DNA of 42,082 bases from NCBI GenBank assembly GCA_029973955.1, contig JARKQJ010000006.1, positions 1 to 42,082 of the forward strand, in the 5' to 3' direction. A program made the position numbers and the translations under genes. Positions 1 through 9,921 of the stretch are shown here, one piece after another (position 1 is the stretch's first letter; each line of letters begins with the position of its first letter). The DNA comes from Paludibaculum sp. GTDB lineage: Bacteria > Acidobacteriota > Terriglobia > Bryobacterales > Bryobacteraceae. The notes under the pieces were generated by a model that ran no database searches, was not told the DNA's origin, and was given only the letters and a program-made list of their open reading frames with translations.

Positions 1-1
1 C

Positions 2-409
2 CCCGTGCGCGCCATCCGCACGCCCGACTATCTCTACGTTCGCAACTACGCTCCCGACGCCTGGCCCGCCGGCAATCCAGAGACCGGCTATCGCAACGTG
101 GACGACGGCCCCACCAAGGAGAACATCCTCTCCTCCTTCGACAACTACTACCGCCTCTGCTTCGGCAAACGCCCCTCTGAAGAGCTGTTCGCGGTCAAGG
201 ACGATCCCGACAACATTGTGAATCTCGCCACCGACCCCAAGTACGCCGACCTCAAGCGAAAACTTCGCGAACGCATGGAGGAGACTCTGCGCTCCGAAGG
301 CGATCCGCGCATGCTCGGCCGCGCGGATTTCTTCGACACCATCGAATACACCGGCCCCCGCAAACATAGCTACTCCGAATGGCTCAAAAACAACGGCGCT
401 CAACGCTAA
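2..409 (+). CDS. Sulfatase, C-terminal fragment (5' end outside window)
   Basis: Open from the window edge to a TAA, about 135 residues. The opening stretch [14 protein letters not shown], the [10 protein letters not shown] segment about 20 residues in and the later [15 protein letters not shown] stretch are typical of the C-terminal subdomain of type I (formylglycine) sulfatases of the N-sulphoglucosamine sulphohydrolase kind, where the protein reports bound sulfated sugar and then a D-P-x-E/D-x-x-N-L-A motif. The catalytic Cys and metal ligands lie upstream of the window, so activity cannot be judged. The GTG at position 5 is not a real start; the domain is clearly cut by the window edge. 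A second, complete sulfatase lies at 37134-38498. Confident in family, not in substrate. Confidence 0.85.
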   Translation, partial: PVRAIRTPDYLYVRNYAPDAWPAGNPETGYRNVDDGPTKENILSSFDNYYRLCFGKRPSEELFAVKDDPDNIVNLATDPKYADLKRKLRERMEETLRSEGDPRMLGRADFFDTIEYTGPRKHSYSEWLKNNGAQR

Positions 410-413
410 CGCG

Positions 414-434
414 ATATACCCCCCAGGGGTATAT
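414..434. promoter_or_regulatory. CsoR-type copper operator
   Basis: A perfect 9-bp inverted repeat, ATATACCCC (414-422) and GGGGTATAT (426-434), separated by three bases. The A/T-flanked C-run/G-run layout is the known operator class of CsoR/RcnR-family repressors. It overlaps a TATAAT at 432-437 that sits 7 nt before the copZ ATG, so a bound repressor would occlude the promoter. A csoR gene closes the same operon (2776-3024), which makes autoregulated copper-responsive derepression the natural reading. Confidence 0.85.
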
Positions 435-437
435 AAT
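432..437 (+). promoter_or_regulatory. -10 element of the copper operon, probably leaderless
   Basis: Perfect TATAAT ending 7 nt before the ATG at 445. Transcription would start at or next to that ATG, which argues for 445 rather than the in-frame ATG at 436, since 436 lies inside the hexamer. The GGAGGT between hexamer and ATG is too close to work as a Shine-Dalgarno site. No good -35 hexamer is visible. Confidence 0.65.
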
Positions 438-444
438 GGAGGTG

Positions 445-654
445 ATGACCAAACCACTCACTCTCTCCATCCAGGGCATGCACTGCGGGGGTTGTGTGAA
501 CCGCGTGACGAATGCGCTGAACAAGCTCGAAGGAATCGCGGTGCGGAACGTCGAGGTTGGCTCCGCCTCCGTGGAGTTCGATCCTGAAAAGGCGACTGAG
601 CAATCCGTCGTCGACGCCGTCAACAAGCTCGGCTTCACCGCCACCACTGCCTGA
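445..654 (+). CDS. copZ: Copper chaperone, HMA domain (CopZ-like)
   Basis: A 69-residue single heavy-metal-associated domain. The Cu(I)-binding loop is GMHCGGC near the N-terminus, with the expected beta-alpha-beta-beta-alpha-beta pattern after it ([17 protein letters not shown], then LGF). Proteins of this family carry Cu(I) in the cytosol and hand it to CopA. It is first in the copper operon, directly behind the CsoR-type operator, and its stop is followed two bases later by the copA ATG, so the two are translated together. I chose the ATG at 445 because the -10 TATAAT lies at 432-437. Longer readings upstream would run into the operator and the preceding sulfatase gene. Confidence 0.9.
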   Translation: MTKPLTLSIQGMHCGGCVNRVTNALNKLEGIAVRNVEVGSASVEFDPEKATEQSVVDAVNKLGFTATTA

Positions 655-655
655 C

Positions 656-2779
656 ATGCCGGCCGCTCCCGACAACGCAAAGATTACCTTCCCCGTGCGC
701 GGCATGACCTGCGCGGCCTGCCAGTCGTTCGTCCAGAAGACCCTCAGCGAACTCCCCGGCGTAAGCTCCGCGGCAGTCAATCTGATGCTCCACAGCGCCA
801 CGGTCACCTACGATGCCGCCGCCGTGGCGCCCCAGTCCCTCATCGATGCCGTCAACGACACCGGCTACGAAGCCGAGCTCCCCTCGCCCACGCGCTCCAT
901 CGCCGCGGAGCAGCTCCAGCGTGATTTCGAAGACGACGCGGCCTACCGCGCCCTCCGCCTGCGCGCCGCTGTCTCCGTGGCCGCCGGCGCGCTCGCCATG
1001 GGCCTCATGCCCTGGCACCATGCGCCCGCCACACGCTACTTCCTCGCCGCACTGGCCCTCTTCACCATGCTGTGGGCCGGGCGCCGCTTCTATGTCAAAG
1101 CCTGGTCCGCACTGCGGCACAAGACGTCTGACATGAACACTCTCGTGGCCCTGGGCACCGGCGCGGCGTTCTTCTACTCTCTGGCCTCGCCGCACGAGGT
1201 CTACTACGAAGCCGTCATCTTTATCCTCGGCTTCGTCCTCCTGGGGAACACGCTGGAAGCCCGGGCCAAGCGTCAGACCTCTTCCGCCCTCCAGGCTCTT
1301 GCCCAACTGCAGCCCACCACGGCAAGAGTCTTCGTCAACGGCATGGAGGTGGAGACGCCCATCGACCAACTCCGGCTCGGGGACATCCTCATCGCCCGCC
1401 CCGGTGAGCGCATCGCCGCCGACGGCGTGGTCCTGGACGGCGCCTCGGCAGTGGACGAATCCATGCTCACCGGTGAACCCATCCCCGTCGACAAAGAGCC
1501 CGGCTCGGCCGTCACTGGCGGCACGCTCAACGCCCACGGCGCGCTCCGCTACCGCGCCACGGCGCTCGGCGCGGAAACCACCCTGGAGCAGATCCTGCGC
1601 CTGCTGCGCGACGCCCAGTTGGAAAAGGCGCCCATGCAGCGGCTGGCGGACCGCGTCTCCGCCGTCTTCGTCCCCGTCGTCATCCTGCTCGCGGCACTCA
1701 CCTTCGCTCTTACGCAGTCTTTCTCCTCAGCCGTCGCGGTGCTCGTCATCGCATGCCCTTGCGCCATGGGCCTTGCGGTGCCGGCAGCCATCATGGCGGC
1801 CACCGGACGCGCCGCCCGGCTCGGGCTCCTCTTCCGCAATGGCGAAGCGCTGGAACGCCTCAGCGGCATCGACACCATCGTCTTCGACAAGACTGGCACT
1901 CTCACCGAAGGCCGTCCTGAAGTCGCCTCCTTCCAGGCCGCCGCCGGCGTGGATCCGGGCCGCACCCTCACTCTCGCCGCTTCGCTCGAACATCTCAGCG
2001 AACACCCCCTGGCGCAGGCAGTGGTGCGCTATCACCCTGCTCCTCTCTTGCCTGTGGAAGGTTTTCAGGCTCTTCCCGGCATGGGCGCCGAGGGCGTCGT
2101 GGACGGCCATTCCGTGCTCATCGGGAAGGCCGATCTGCTCACTGAGCGCTCCATTGCCCTGCCCGCCCCGGCAACGGACCAAGTCCAAACCATCATCTAC
2201 TGCGCCATCGACGGCAGCTACGCCGGCGCCTTTTCCATCGCTGACCGCATCCGCCCCACCTCCGCCGCCGCGGTTCGAGTTCTTCAATCCATGGGACTTC
2301 GCGTCATCCTCCTCACCGGCGATCAGGAGTCCACGGCACGCGCGGTGGCCGCCGAACTGGGCATCACCGAAGTGATCGCCAACGTCCTGCCTGCCGGAAA
2401 GCTCGATCTCATCCGCCGCCTCCACTCAGAAGGAGCCCGGGTGGCGATGGCCGGCGACGGCATCAACGACGCTCCGGCCCTGGCCGCCGCCGATGCCGGC
2501 ATCGCCCTCTCCTCCGGCGCCGGAGTCGCTGAGGCGGCTTCTTCCGTGACGCTGGTCCGCCCGGACCTGCAAGCCGTGCCCCATGCCCTTCTGCTCGCCC
2601 GTGCCGCTGTCCGCGTCATGCGCCAGAACCTCTTCTGGGCTCTCTTCTACAACGTGGTGATGATCCCAGCAGCCGCGCTCGGACACTTGAACCCCATCCT
2701 CGCCGCCGCGGCCATGAGCCTCAGTTCCGTCTCGGTCGTCGTCAACTCGCTCCGCCTTTCGCGGCTTAAACTCACATGA
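656..2779 (+). CDS. copA: Copper-exporting P1B-type ATPase
   Basis: A 707-residue P1B-1 ATPase that pumps Cu(I) out of the cytoplasm. Visible in order: an N-terminal HMA domain with GMTCAAC (C19, C22); a first set of membrane helices from about residue 95; the actuator TGE loop (272-274); the transmembrane Cu site C367-P-C369 in [11 protein letters not shown]; the phosphorylation motif DKTGTLT (D411); the nucleotide-domain SEHPLA motif; the hinge GDGINDAP (600-607); and C-terminal helices with YN and MxxSS elements typical of the Cu(I) subgroup. Length is normal. The ATG at 656 follows copZ by one base. An in-frame upstream extension is only copZ read in another frame. The 3' end overlaps csoR as ATGA. 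Confidence 0.96.
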   Translation: MPAAPDNAKITFPVRGMTCAACQSFVQKTLSELPGVSSAAVNLMLHSATVTYDAAAVAPQSLIDAVNDTGYEAELPSPTRSIAAEQLQRDFEDDAAYRALRLRAAVSVAAGALAMGLMPWHHAPATRYFLAALALFTMLWAGRRFYVKAWSALRHKTSDMNTLVALGTGAAFFYSLASPHEVYYEAVIFILGFVLLGNTLEARAKRQTSSALQALAQLQPTTARVFVNGMEVETPIDQLRLGDILIARPGERIAADGVVLDGASAVDESMLTGEPIPVDKEPGSAVTGGTLNAHGALRYRATALGAETTLEQILRLLRDAQLEKAPMQRLADRVSAVFVPVVILLAALTFALTQSFSSAVAVLVIACPCAMGLAVPAAIMAATGRAARLGLLFRNGEALERLSGIDTIVFDKTGTLTEGRPEVASFQAAAGVDPGRTLTLAASLEHLSEHPLAQAVVRYHPAPLLPVEGFQALPGMGAEGVVDGHSVLIGKADLLTERSIALPAPATDQVQTIIYCAIDGSYAGAFSIADRIRPTSAAAVRVLQSMGLRVILLTGDQESTARAVAAELGITEVIANVLPAGKLDLIRRLHSEGARVAMAGDGINDAPALAAADAGIALSSGAGVAEAASSVTLVRPDLQAVPHALLLARAAVRVMRQNLFWALFYNVVMIPAAALGHLNPILAAAAMSLSSVSVVVNSLRLSRLKLT

Positions 2780-3024
2780 ATACCGATACCCGCCAATCCG
2801 CCCTCACTCGCCTCCGCCGCATCGAAGGGCAGGTGCGCGGCCTCCAACGCATGATCGAGGAGGACCGCCCCTGTCCCGACGTCGTGAACCAGGTGGCCTC
2901 CGTCGCCAACGCCCTCTCTGCCGTCACTAAGCTCCTGCTCACTTCTCATCTCTCGCATTGCGCCCGAGAGGACCCACATGCGCTCGATGAGGTGGTTGCC
3001 CTCGTCACGCGCCACTGGAAGTAG
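2776..3024 (+). CDS. csoR: Copper-sensing repressor CsoR
   Basis: An 82-residue all-helical CsoR/RcnR/FrmR-family repressor. The family opening [12 protein letters not shown] is intact (residues 12-23). The three Cu(I) ligands of CsoR are present with exact spacing: C33, then H58 and C62 (Cys-x24-His-x3-Cys), which favours copper over nickel (RcnR) or formaldehyde (FrmR). Such proteins bind DNA as tetramers and release it on Cu(I) binding. The gene overlaps copA by ATGA, and the matching operator is at 414-434, so the repressor, its site and its targets are all in one unit. Confidence 0.95.
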   Translation: MNTDTRQSALTRLRRIEGQVRGLQRMIEEDRPCPDVVNQVASVANALSAVTKLLLTSHLSHCAREDPHALDEVVALVTRHWK

Positions 3025-3049
3025 TCTGCCCCAGATCCAGGCCGACTGA

Positions 3050-3055
3050 TACGAT
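3050..3055 (+). promoter_or_regulatory. Possible -10 for the hybrid kinase gene
   Basis: TACGAT, 22 nt before the GTG start at 3078, in the short gap after csoR. The predicted transcript would carry a leader of about 16 nt containing GAGAG. No matching -35 is visible, so this is a weak call. Confidence 0.3.
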
Positions 3056-3077
3056 GATGCTGTCCTGAGAGCTCGGC

Positions 3078-6000
3078 GTGACGCGAAAATGGATCATTCT
3101 AAGTGTGGCTGCCATGGCGGCGATTGCCGCCGCCATGGCTATCCTCCATTTCAGGTCACTCCCAGAGGATCGCGTCTACCGCATCGGCTACGAAGACAAT
3201 CCGCCGTTCCACTTCCGGAACGCGCAGGGCCTTCCGGCCGGCCTCTCCATCGACATCCTCAACGCCGCCGCACGCTACAAAGGCATCCGGCTCGAATGGT
3301 CGTTTCATTCCGAAAGCGCCGACCTCGCCATTCGCTCCGGGCGCGTCGATCTCTGGCCGCTCATGACCGTCCTGCCCGAGCGCCGGCCGTTCATCCACTT
3401 CACTGACCCTTACCGCACCGGCGACGCCTGCCTCGTGGTCCGCGAGGATGCCCCTGTTCAGCGCCTCGCCGACCTCGGGAACAAGACCATTAACACCAAC
3501 TCCTCTCCCATTACGGATCGCTTGCTCAGAAGCCGCGTGCCCCACGCCCGCTTGGTCCCGCAGTCGAATCCGACGGCCCAACTGGAAGGCGTCTGCCGCG
3601 GTGATGCCGATGCCGCTTACCTCGACGAGTATGCGGTTGCCTCTACTCTCATGGGCGGCCTGAGTTGCGGCGGCCATCGTTTGCGCATCGTACGCGCTCC
3701 CGAAACTCGCGCCAATCTCGCCATCGGCTCCAGTTACGCCGCCTCCCGCGCCGCCGACGCCCTCCGCGACGCCATCAGCGACATGATGAGCTCCGGTGAA
3801 CTCGCGGCCATCACCACACGCTGGAGCTACTTCACCGGGCGCGGTATGGAAACGGACACCGCACTCATCAACGCCAGGCGCATAGCTCGCGAAATGCGCG
3901 AGGCCATAATCGGCGTCACCCTCCTCCTGCTTTGCACCGTCTACCTCGCGTGGCACCTTCGCCGCCAGCGCAATCGCGCCCTCCAGGCGGAAAGCGCGCT
4001 CGCCGCCAGCGAACGCTACTACCACTCCGTCGTCGACATCATCCCGGATAGCCTCTTCGTCCTCAACCGCGACGGCACAGTCCGCAGTGCGCATCTCAAG
4101 AATCTGCCCCGCCCTCCGGGAATCGAAAACGTCGTCGGCCGTTCTCTGGAAGATCTTTCTCCGCCCGAGGCGGCCGCGCGCCATCGCCGGAACCTTCTGC
4201 GCATTCTGGAAACCGGCGCTCCTGAACTCGAAGAGGAAGAACTCCCTTCAGGGCGCTGGATCGAAACACGCCTCGTCCCTGTTCGCGACTCTCAGGGCAA
4301 CATTGATTCGATCATGGGCATCACCCGCGAAATTTCAGCCCGCAAGCTGACCGAAAAGCGGCTCGCCGAACAGCAACTCCGGTTGCAGCGCATCATGGAT
4401 GCCACGAACGCGGGGTATTTTCGCATCTCCCGCGGCGGCATGTTCGAGGATGTCAACCAGGCTTGGCTGGACCTCCACGGCTTTTCCAATCGCGAAGAGG
4501 TCATCGGCCAGCACTACTCGCTGTTCCAGACACCGGAAGACCTCGCCGATGCCGACCGGGTGGTCCGCGATCTCTTCGCTGGCAAGCCCTGCCTCGGCGA
4601 GTTCTCCCGCCTCACTAAGCACGGCGCAACTGGCTATCACTCCTTCTCCGCCAATCCCGTCTGGGAGGGCCACGAGATCGTCGCCGTGGAAGGCTTCCTC
4701 ATCGACACCACCCAGCAGCGTCTCGCTCAGCAGGCCCGGGCCGAGAGCGAAGCCCGCTACGCCGCTCTGTTCAACAACATGAGTGAAGGCGTCGCACTGC
4801 ACGATATCGTCTACGATGCCGAATGCCGGGTCGTCAATTACCGCATCGTCGAAGTCAATCCGCGCTTCGAGGCGCTCGTCGGAATCAGCCGTTCTCAGGT
4901 CCTCGGCCGCCTGGCCACGGAGGCTTACAACACTTCCACTCCGCCCTATCTCGAGGAATACATCTCCACCAGCGAAACGGGACTGAGTCGCACTTTCGAA
5001 GCCTATTTCGCGCCACTTGATCGCCATTTCTCCATCGCGGTTGCGCCGATGGGCAGAGGCCACTTCGCAACCATCTTCACCGATATCAGCGCCCGGAAAC
5101 GCCATGAGGAGGAGCGCGCCCGCCTCGAAGACCAGTTGCGCCAGTCCCAGAAGATGGAGTCCATCGGGCGCATGGCCGGAGGCATCGCCCACGACTTCAA
5201 CAACATACTCACCATCATTAGTGGTTACTCAGACCTCCTCCTCGCATCCTCCGGCCTGTCCGAAAGACATCGCGCGCAGGTGGACCAGATTGCGCTGGCT
5301 GGCGCCCGCGCCGCGGACCTCACCGCCCAATTGCTCGCATTCAGCCGCCGTCAGATCGTCCAACCACACCCCGTCAACATCAACCAGATCGTCTCCGAGT
5401 CCCTGGAGATGCTCCGCCGCCTCATTGGCGAGAACATCCAACTCGTCACTTCGCTCGAGCCCGCTCTCGCCCTCATCGAAACCGATCCCAGCCAGATCCA
5501 CCAGGTCCTTCTCAATCTCGTCATCAATGCGCGGGACGCCATGCCCCACGGCGGCCGGCTCTGCATCCAGACACACAACACCGAGGTCGATGCCACTGCT
5601 GCCTCCCTCATCGCGGAGGCCGTGCCTGGTCCTGCCGTCGTCCTGACTGTTTCCGATTCCGGAGCGGGCATGGACGAAGCGACGCTGCGACGCATTTTTG
5701 AACCATTCTTCACCACCAAAGGCGTCGGCTCCGGTACCGGTCTCGGCCTTTCCATCGTCTATGGCATCGTTCGGCAGAACCGCGGCTGGATTCAGGTGGA
5801 AAGCCAGCCCGGCCAGGGCGCCACCTTCCGCATCTTTCTGCCCGGCTGCAGCGGCTCGCTGGAGACTGGCCCAGCCCTTGACACAGCACCCGTCCCGGTC
5901 AGCGGAGGAGAGACCATCCTGCTGGTTGAGGACCAGGAGGAACTGCGCGAACTCAACTCGCTCGTCCTCTCCGGGTGCGGCTACCGGGTGCTCCAGGCGC

Positions 6001-6299
6001 CGGATGGCGGCCAGGCACTGGAGGTCGCGCGCGCTCATGCCGGACCGATCCACCTGCTCCTCACTGACATCATCATGCCCGGTTTCAATGGCTATGAGCT
6101 CGCCCGCCGCCTGCTCCTGGAACGCCCCGCGATTCGGATTCTCTTCTCTACCGGCTACACCGAAGAACCGCTCGACCATGCGGACATGGACGGCGTTGTG
6201 CACGCCATGCTCCCCAAGCCCTTCACCCCCGGCCAACTGGCCACCAGAGTCCGCCGTCTTCTCGACGCACCCCTGCCCGCGCCCCCGCCTACAATGTAG
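3078..6299 (+). CDS. Hybrid sensor histidine kinase with periplasmic solute-binding domain
   Basis: A 1073-residue membrane sensor. In order: an N-terminal membrane segment (about 5-22); a periplasmic SBP_bac_3-like domain (about 33-255, opening [14 protein letters not shown]); a second membrane helix (about 275-292); three PAS domains (about 312-430, 435-557 and 570-682); a HisKA dimerisation helix with phospho-acceptor H705 in GGIAHDFNN; a HATPase domain with N-box [10 protein letters not shown] and G-boxes DSGAGM and GSGTGLGLS; and a C-terminal receiver with acceptor D997 in LLTDIIMPG. BvgS/EvgS-like sensors use such domains to read small nutrients. No response regulator with an output domain is adjacent, so phosphate must pass to a distant partner. 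The start is GTG at 3078. The ligand is unknown. Confidence 0.92.
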   Translation: MTRKWIILSVAAMAAIAAAMAILHFRSLPEDRVYRIGYEDNPPFHFRNAQGLPAGLSIDILNAAARYKGIRLEWSFHSESADLAIRSGRVDLWPLMTVLPERRPFIHFTDPYRTGDACLVVREDAPVQRLADLGNKTINTNSSPITDRLLRSRVPHARLVPQSNPTAQLEGVCRGDADAAYLDEYAVASTLMGGLSCGGHRLRIVRAPETRANLAIGSSYAASRAADALRDAISDMMSSGELAAITTRWSYFTGRGMETDTALINARRIAREMREAIIGVTLLLLCTVYLAWHLRRQRNRALQAESALAASERYYHSVVDIIPDSLFVLNRDGTVRSAHLKNLPRPPGIENVVGRSLEDLSPPEAAARHRRNLLRILETGAPELEEEELPSGRWIETRLVPVRDSQGNIDSIMGITREISARKLTEKRLAEQQLRLQRIMDATNAGYFRISRGGMFEDVNQAWLDLHGFSNREEVIGQHYSLFQTPEDLADADRVVRDLFAGKPCLGEFSRLTKHGATGYHSFSANPVWEGHEIVAVEGFLIDTTQQRLAQQARAESEARYAALFNNMSEGVALHDIVYDAECRVVNYRIVEVNPRFEALVGISRSQVLGRLATEAYNTSTPPYLEEYISTSETGLSRTFEAYFAPLDRHFSIAVAPMGRGHFATIFTDISARKRHEEERARLEDQLRQSQKMESIGRMAGGIAHDFNNILTIISGYSDLLLASSGLSERHRAQVDQIALAGARAADLTAQLLAFSRRQIVQPHPVNINQIVSESLEMLRRLIGENIQLVTSLEPALALIETDPSQIHQVLLNLVINARDAMPHGGRLCIQTHNTEVDATAASLIAEAVPGPAVVLTVSDSGAGMDEATLRRIFEPFFTTKGVGSGTGLGLSIVYGIVRQNRGWIQVESQPGQGATFRIFLPGCSGSLETGPALDTAPVPVSGGETILLVEDQEELRELNSLVLSGCGYRVLQAPDGGQALEVARAHAGPIHLLLTDIIMPGFNGYELARRLLLERPAIRILFSTGYTEEPLDHADMDGVVHAMLPKPFTPGQLATRVRRLLDAPLPAPPPTM
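6290..6295 (+). promoter_or_regulatory. -10 element for thiG, leaderless layout
   Basis: TACAAT six nucleotides before the thiG ATG at 6302, inside the last codons of the upstream kinase gene. Transcription would begin at the A of the ATG. No convincing -35 is seen. Confidence 0.5.
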
Positions 6300-6301
6300 G
6301 T

Positions 6302-7078
6302 ATGAGCGAACAATTCACCATCGCCGGCCGCACCTTTCGATCCCGGCTGATGATCGGCACCGGCAAGTACCGGTCCTTTGCGGAGATGACCCAGTGCCAC
6401 GCCGCTTCCGGCGCCGAAGTCGTCACCGTCGCTGTCCGCCGCGTCAATCTCACGGACAAGTCCAAGGAGTCGATGCTCGATCACATCGACCGGTCCGAGT
6501 ACTTCCTCCTCCCCAATACCGCCGCCTGCTACAACGTCGAGGATGCTGTCCGCACCGCGCTCCTGGCCCGCGAAGTCGGCCTCTCCAACTGGGTGAAGCT
6601 CGAAGTGATTGGCGATGAAAAGACCCTCTTCCCTGACGTTTTCGGTCTCGTCGAAGCCACCAGGCAGCTCGTCAAGGAGGGCTTCGTTGTCCTGCCCTAT
6701 ACCAACGACGACCTCATCACCGCCAAGCGCCTGATCGACGCCGGCGCTTCCGCCGTTATGCCCCTTGCCGCCCCCATCGGCAGCGGTCTCGGCATCCAGA
6801 ATCACGCCGCTCTCCGCATCCTCCGCGAACAGATTACGGAAGTCCCGCTCATCGTCGATGCTGGAGTCGGCACGGCCTCCGATGCCTGTGTCGCCATGGA
6901 AATGGGCTTCGACGGCATCCTCATGAACACGGCCGTCGCAGCCGCCCAGAATGCCGTCCTCATGGCCGAAGCGATGAACCACGCCGTCACCGCCGGCCGC
7001 CAGGCCTTCCTCTCCGGCCGCATGGAGCGCCGCCTCTACGCATCCGCCTCCAGTCCTCTCACGGGCGTCATCAGGTAG
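6302..7078 (+). CDS. thiG: Thiazole synthase ThiG
   Basis: 258 residues, the usual length, with a TIM-barrel ThiG sequence throughout. ThiG builds the thiazole phosphate of thiamine from 1-deoxyxylulose 5-phosphate, ThiS-thiocarboxylate and dehydroglycine. The Schiff-base lysine is K99 in [10 protein letters not shown]. The phosphate-binding segments [10 protein letters not shown] and [11 protein letters not shown] are intact, as is the LMNTAVAAA strand. The ATG follows the kinase stop by two bases. No thiS, thiO/thiH, thiF or thiE is next to it, so its partners must be elsewhere. A TACAAT just before the start suggests it has its own promoter. Confidence 0.95.
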   Translation: MSEQFTIAGRTFRSRLMIGTGKYRSFAEMTQCHAASGAEVVTVAVRRVNLTDKSKESMLDHIDRSEYFLLPNTAACYNVEDAVRTALLAREVGLSNWVKLEVIGDEKTLFPDVFGLVEATRQLVKEGFVVLPYTNDDLITAKRLIDAGASAVMPLAAPIGSGLGIQNHAALRILREQITEVPLIVDAGVGTASDACVAMEMGFDGILMNTAVAAAQNAVLMAEAMNHAVTAGRQAFLSGRMERRLYASASSPLTGVIR

Positions 7079-7088
7079 TAGCCCGCCG

Positions 7089-7105
7089 GGTTGGCGGCCC
7101 CAACC
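7089..7105. terminator. Possible bidirectional terminator between thiG and uvrC
   Basis: GGTTGG (7089-7094) pairs with CCAACC (7100-7105) over a 5-nt loop, in the 28-nt gap between two convergent genes. A pyrimidine-rich stretch follows on the plus strand but there is no real T-run, so this is only a modest candidate. Confidence 0.35.
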
Positions 7106-7106
7106 T

Positions 7107-8915
7107 CTACTTCCCTTGTTCCGGCCCGACAAGCCGGGCCGCCAGCGCCGGCCCAACTACTTTCTCCAACTCCGACTGCGAGGCCGCCTGCACTGCGCTC
7201 AGGCTCCCGAACGCCTTCAGCAGTTTCTGCGCAATCCTGGGACCCACCCCGGGGATCTGCAGCAGTTCCGTCGTCAGCGTCCGCGCATCCCGCCTCGAGC
7301 GGTGGAACGTCACCGCAAACCGGTGTGCCTCGTCGCGAATCATTTGCACCATGTGCAGCACCGGATTCTGGTGATCCAGCACCACGGGCTCATCCTCCTG
7401 CCCGTACACGTAGAGGATCTCCTCCCGTTTGGCGATCGAAGCCAACGGCAGATTGAGGATCCCCAGTGCCTCCAGTGACTCCGCCGCCGCGTGCAATTGC
7501 CCCAGGCCGCCATCGATCAGCACCAGACCCGGCAACGGCTTCTTCTCTTCCAGCAGCCGCCCATACCGCCGTGTCACCACTTCCCGCATCGATGCGAAGT
7601 CGTCGTTCCCCACCACGGTCCGGATGATGAATTTGCGGTAGTCGCTCTTTTTCATCCGGCCGTCTTCCCACACCACCATTGACGCCACTTTGTCCGTGCC
7701 CTGAATGTGCGAGATATCGAAACACTCCACGCGCCGCGGCGTGTCCGGCAGGTTCAACGCCTCCTCCAGGGCCTCCGCCATCGCCGCCGACGTCGGCTTC
7801 ACCACGCGGAACCGCTGTTCGAAGCTGTGGCGCGCATTGGAGCCGACCAGCGATACCAGCGCTTTCTTCACGCCTCTTCGTGGCGTGTGGATCTCCACCT
7901 TGCGGCCACGCTTCTCGCTGAGTAGTTCCGCCAGTGGCTCGGCGTCGTCCAACTCCACCGGGAGATGAATGTTCCCCGGCACGGGTTGCCCTTGGCTGTA
8001 CACCTGCATCAATAGCGAGGTGAAGAAGTCCTGCTCCTCGTAGTCGGGCAAATCGTCCCAGAACAACTCTCTCCGGTCCACAATGCGGCCGTTTCGCAGG
8101 TGGAACAGATTCACTGCCACCTGCGGCGGTTCGGCATGCACGGCGTAAATGTCGGTGTCGTCGCCAGACGCCGCCGCCATCTTCTGCTTCTGCTCGATCT
8201 CCTCCACCGTGGAGATCAGGTCGCGCAAAGCCGCGGCCCGTTCGAACTCCATCGCCTCCGCCGCCTCTTCCATCCGTCCCCGCAGTTCCCGCGCCAGATC
8301 CTGCGTGCGCCCTTCCAGGAACGTGCGCGTATCGCGCACCCGCTCCGCATACGTCTCCAGAGTTGTCAGCCCTTCCACGCACGGCCCCAGGCAGCGGTGG
8401 ATGTGGTACTCCAGACACGGATGAGTGTGGTGGCGTGAGAAGTCCACATTACACGACGGAATCTGAAAGTGGCGGTGCACGAACTTCACCAGCCGGTGGG
8501 CCAGGTTCCCTGGGAAATAGGGCCCGAAGTACTGCCCATCGTGGCGCACCCTCCGCGTGACGTAGACACGCGGGAACTTCTCATTCGTCAGCTTCAGGTA
8601 GGGATAGGTCTTGTCATCCCGCAGCAGCACATTGAAACGCGGCTTGTACTGCTTGATAAGGTTGTTTTCGAGCGCCAGGGCTTCTTTTTCGTTGTCCAGC
8701 AGGATGTAGTCCAACTGGTGCGCGGCGTGGATCAGGCGCCCCGTCTTGGCCTCCGCCAGCCGGTCTTCATTGAAGTACGATCTCACCCGGCTGCGCAGGT
8801 TCTTGGCTTTGCCGACATACAGCACCTCGCCCGACTCGTCCTTGTAGAGGTACACCCCCGGCCCCGTGGGCAGTTGGGAGGCTTTCTCGCGCAAGGCGTC
8901 GATTCGAGGGTTCAT
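7107..8915 (-). CDS. uvrC: Excinuclease ABC subunit C
   Basis: A full-length 602-residue UvrC, which makes both incisions in nucleotide excision repair once UvrB is loaded on damage. Visible in order: the GIY-YIG nuclease domain (about 15-95; GVYLYKDES then LYVGKA); a four-cysteine cluster CNV...PCLEYHIHRCLGPC (about 153-178), known in UvrC as an Fe-S ligand set; the UVR motif that binds UvrB (about 205-240); the RNase H-like nuclease with ECFDISHIQG and LVLIDGGLGQL; and C-terminal helix-hairpin-helix motifs (LLQIPGVGPRIAQKLL). It stands alone and diverges from the TPR gene with only 21 bp between the starts. Confidence 0.97.
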   Translation of the reverse strand: MNPRIDALREKASQLPTGPGVYLYKDESGEVLYVGKAKNLRSRVRSYFNEDRLAEAKTGRLIHAAHQLDYILLDNEKEALALENNLIKQYKPRFNVLLRDDKTYPYLKLTNEKFPRVYVTRRVRHDGQYFGPYFPGNLAHRLVKFVHRHFQIPSCNVDFSRHHTHPCLEYHIHRCLGPCVEGLTTLETYAERVRDTRTFLEGRTQDLARELRGRMEEAAEAMEFERAAALRDLISTVEEIEQKQKMAAASGDDTDIYAVHAEPPQVAVNLFHLRNGRIVDRRELFWDDLPDYEEQDFFTSLLMQVYSQGQPVPGNIHLPVELDDAEPLAELLSEKRGRKVEIHTPRRGVKKALVSLVGSNARHSFEQRFRVVKPTSAAMAEALEEALNLPDTPRRVECFDISHIQGTDKVASMVVWEDGRMKKSDYRKFIIRTVVGNDDFASMREVVTRRYGRLLEEKKPLPGLVLIDGGLGQLHAAAESLEALGILNLPLASIAKREEILYVYGQEDEPVVLDHQNPVLHMVQMIRDEAHRFAVTFHRSRRDARTLTTELLQIPGVGPRIAQKLLKAFGSLSAVQAASQSELEKVVGPALAARLVGPEQGK

Positions 8916-8924
8916 TCAGCAGCC

Positions 8925-8930
8925 TATACT
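8925..8930 (+). promoter_or_regulatory. -10 element for the small TPR gene, leaderless layout
   Basis: TATACT six nucleotides before the GTG at 8937. The same bases read AGTATAG on the other strand just ahead of uvrC, so the two divergent promoters must overlap within 21 bp. Confidence 0.45.
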
Positions 8931-8936
8931 TTGATT

Positions 8937-9359
8937 GTGGCACGCGTGTTTCTGATGCTCGTCTTCTCCTGGGCGACCCTGCCGGCGCAGAAGCCGGCCG
9001 ATCCGCCCAAGGAGGCCCCGAAAGAGGCACAGCACGCCGAACCCGCCGAAGAGGACGCCGCGGCGCTGCCTAAAGAGTACGAGTTCAACCCGATCCAGGC
9101 GCAAACCGAGATCAACACCGGCCGGTTTTACTTCAAACGCGGAAGCTACAAGGCCGCCGCCGGCCGCTTCCTCGAAGCCACGAAGTGGAACCCGCAACTG
9201 GCCGACGCCTACCGCCTCCTCGGCGAAGCTCGCGAGAAGCTCAAGGAACCCAAAGCCGCCCGCGAAGCCTACACCAAGTATCTGGAACTCGCCCCGGACG
9301 CCAAAGACGCCAAAGACATCAGGAAGCGCATCGCTTCTCTCAAGGACAGCAAGAGCTGA
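8937..9359 (+). CDS. Small exported TPR protein
   Basis: 140 residues from the GTG at 8937. An N-terminal hydrophobic stretch ending near LPAQ looks like a signal peptide. A Pro/Glu/Ala-rich linker follows (about 20-45), then two tetratricopeptide repeats (about 55-125; GRFYFKRGSYKAAAGRFLEA and then ADAYRLLGEAREKLKEP). TPRs hold protein partners; in such small exported forms they often belong to envelope assemblies, but no specific partner is evident. Upstream in-frame codons lie inside uvrC and are not real. The last 20 nt overlap the tail of the convergent TIR gene. Function unknown. Confidence 0.75.
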   Translation: MARVFLMLVFSWATLPAQKPADPPKEAPKEAQHAEPAEEDAAALPKEYEFNPIQAQTEINTGRFYFKRGSYKAAAGRFLEATKWNPQLADAYRLLGEAREKLKEPKAAREAYTKYLELAPDAKDAKDIRKRIASLKDSKS

Positions 9360-9921
9360 GCCTCCGCCGCCGGTCCTCTTTGCGAATCATCCGAATCAAC
9401 TTCTCCGTCCCCTCTGCCATATGAGGAAACAGGTCCACATACTGTAACTGCCGCTGGATCTGCGCGGGCACACGGCACTCATCCAGCCGTACCGGGATGA
9501 AGTAGATATCCTCGATCGGCGCGTTACGGGCGCAATCCAAGGCATAGCGCACTTCGCTCTGGAACGTTCCACGTTTGCTGATGGATCGCCGCGAGAGGCA
9601 GGCCACGAAGAAATCCGCCGTCTCGATGGCGCCTTCAATGGCGCGCGGCCAGTTCTGCCCCGGCAGCAGTTTGCGCCGGTCCATCCAGGGCTGGAAGCCG
9701 GCGTGTTCGAATGTCGCATACAGGCGCTCTACCGCCGCGGCGTCTTCCGCCGCGTAAGCAAGGAACACGCTCGGCTTGCGATTCGGCTGGAAGTGGAACC
9801 CGCCATCCAAAGCCGGCCGGAAGGTGCCGATCCTCTCGATTTCCACGCGCCGTCCCTCCGCCAGACAGCGGCGGACCAGTCGCGCCACCTGAGCCGGCGA
9901 CTGCAGATCAGCGCTTGCCAC
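9340..9921 (-). CDS. TIR-domain protein with N-terminal HU-like half-domain
   Basis: 193 residues. Residues 51-165 form a TIR_2-type domain: PSVFLAYAAED opens strand A, WMDRRKLLPGQNW is the BB-loop region, FFVACLSRRSISKRG follows, and E123 in FQSEVRYALD is at the position of the catalytic Glu of NAD-consuming TIRs. Residues 9-49 resemble the second half of an HU subunit (helix, then G-R-R-V-E-I-x-x-I-G-T-F turn) and match the upstream small HU-like protein in pattern. The GTG start has a GGGAG seven bases upstream and overlaps the HU-like gene by 14 nt, so expression is coupled. TIR proteins act in bacterial immunity, but that role is inferred here. Confidence 0.85.
   Translation of the reverse strand: MASADLQSPAQVARLVRRCLAEGRRVEIERIGTFRPALDGGFHFQPNRKPSVFLAYAAEDAAAVERLYATFEHAGFQPWMDRRKLLPGQNWPRAIEGAIETADFFVACLSRRSISKRGTFQSEVRYALDCARNAPIEDIYFIPVRLDECRVPAQIQRQLQYVDLFPHMAEGTEKLIRMIRKEDRRRRLSSCCP

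Noticed and set aside
557..655. 33-residue N-terminal extension of CopA
   Set aside because: It is copZ read in another frame; the HMA domain starts normally after the ATG at 656.
635..1537. Minus-strand 300-codon ORF opposite copA
   Set aside because: Antisense shadow; composition Gly/Asp/Val rich, no recognisable family.
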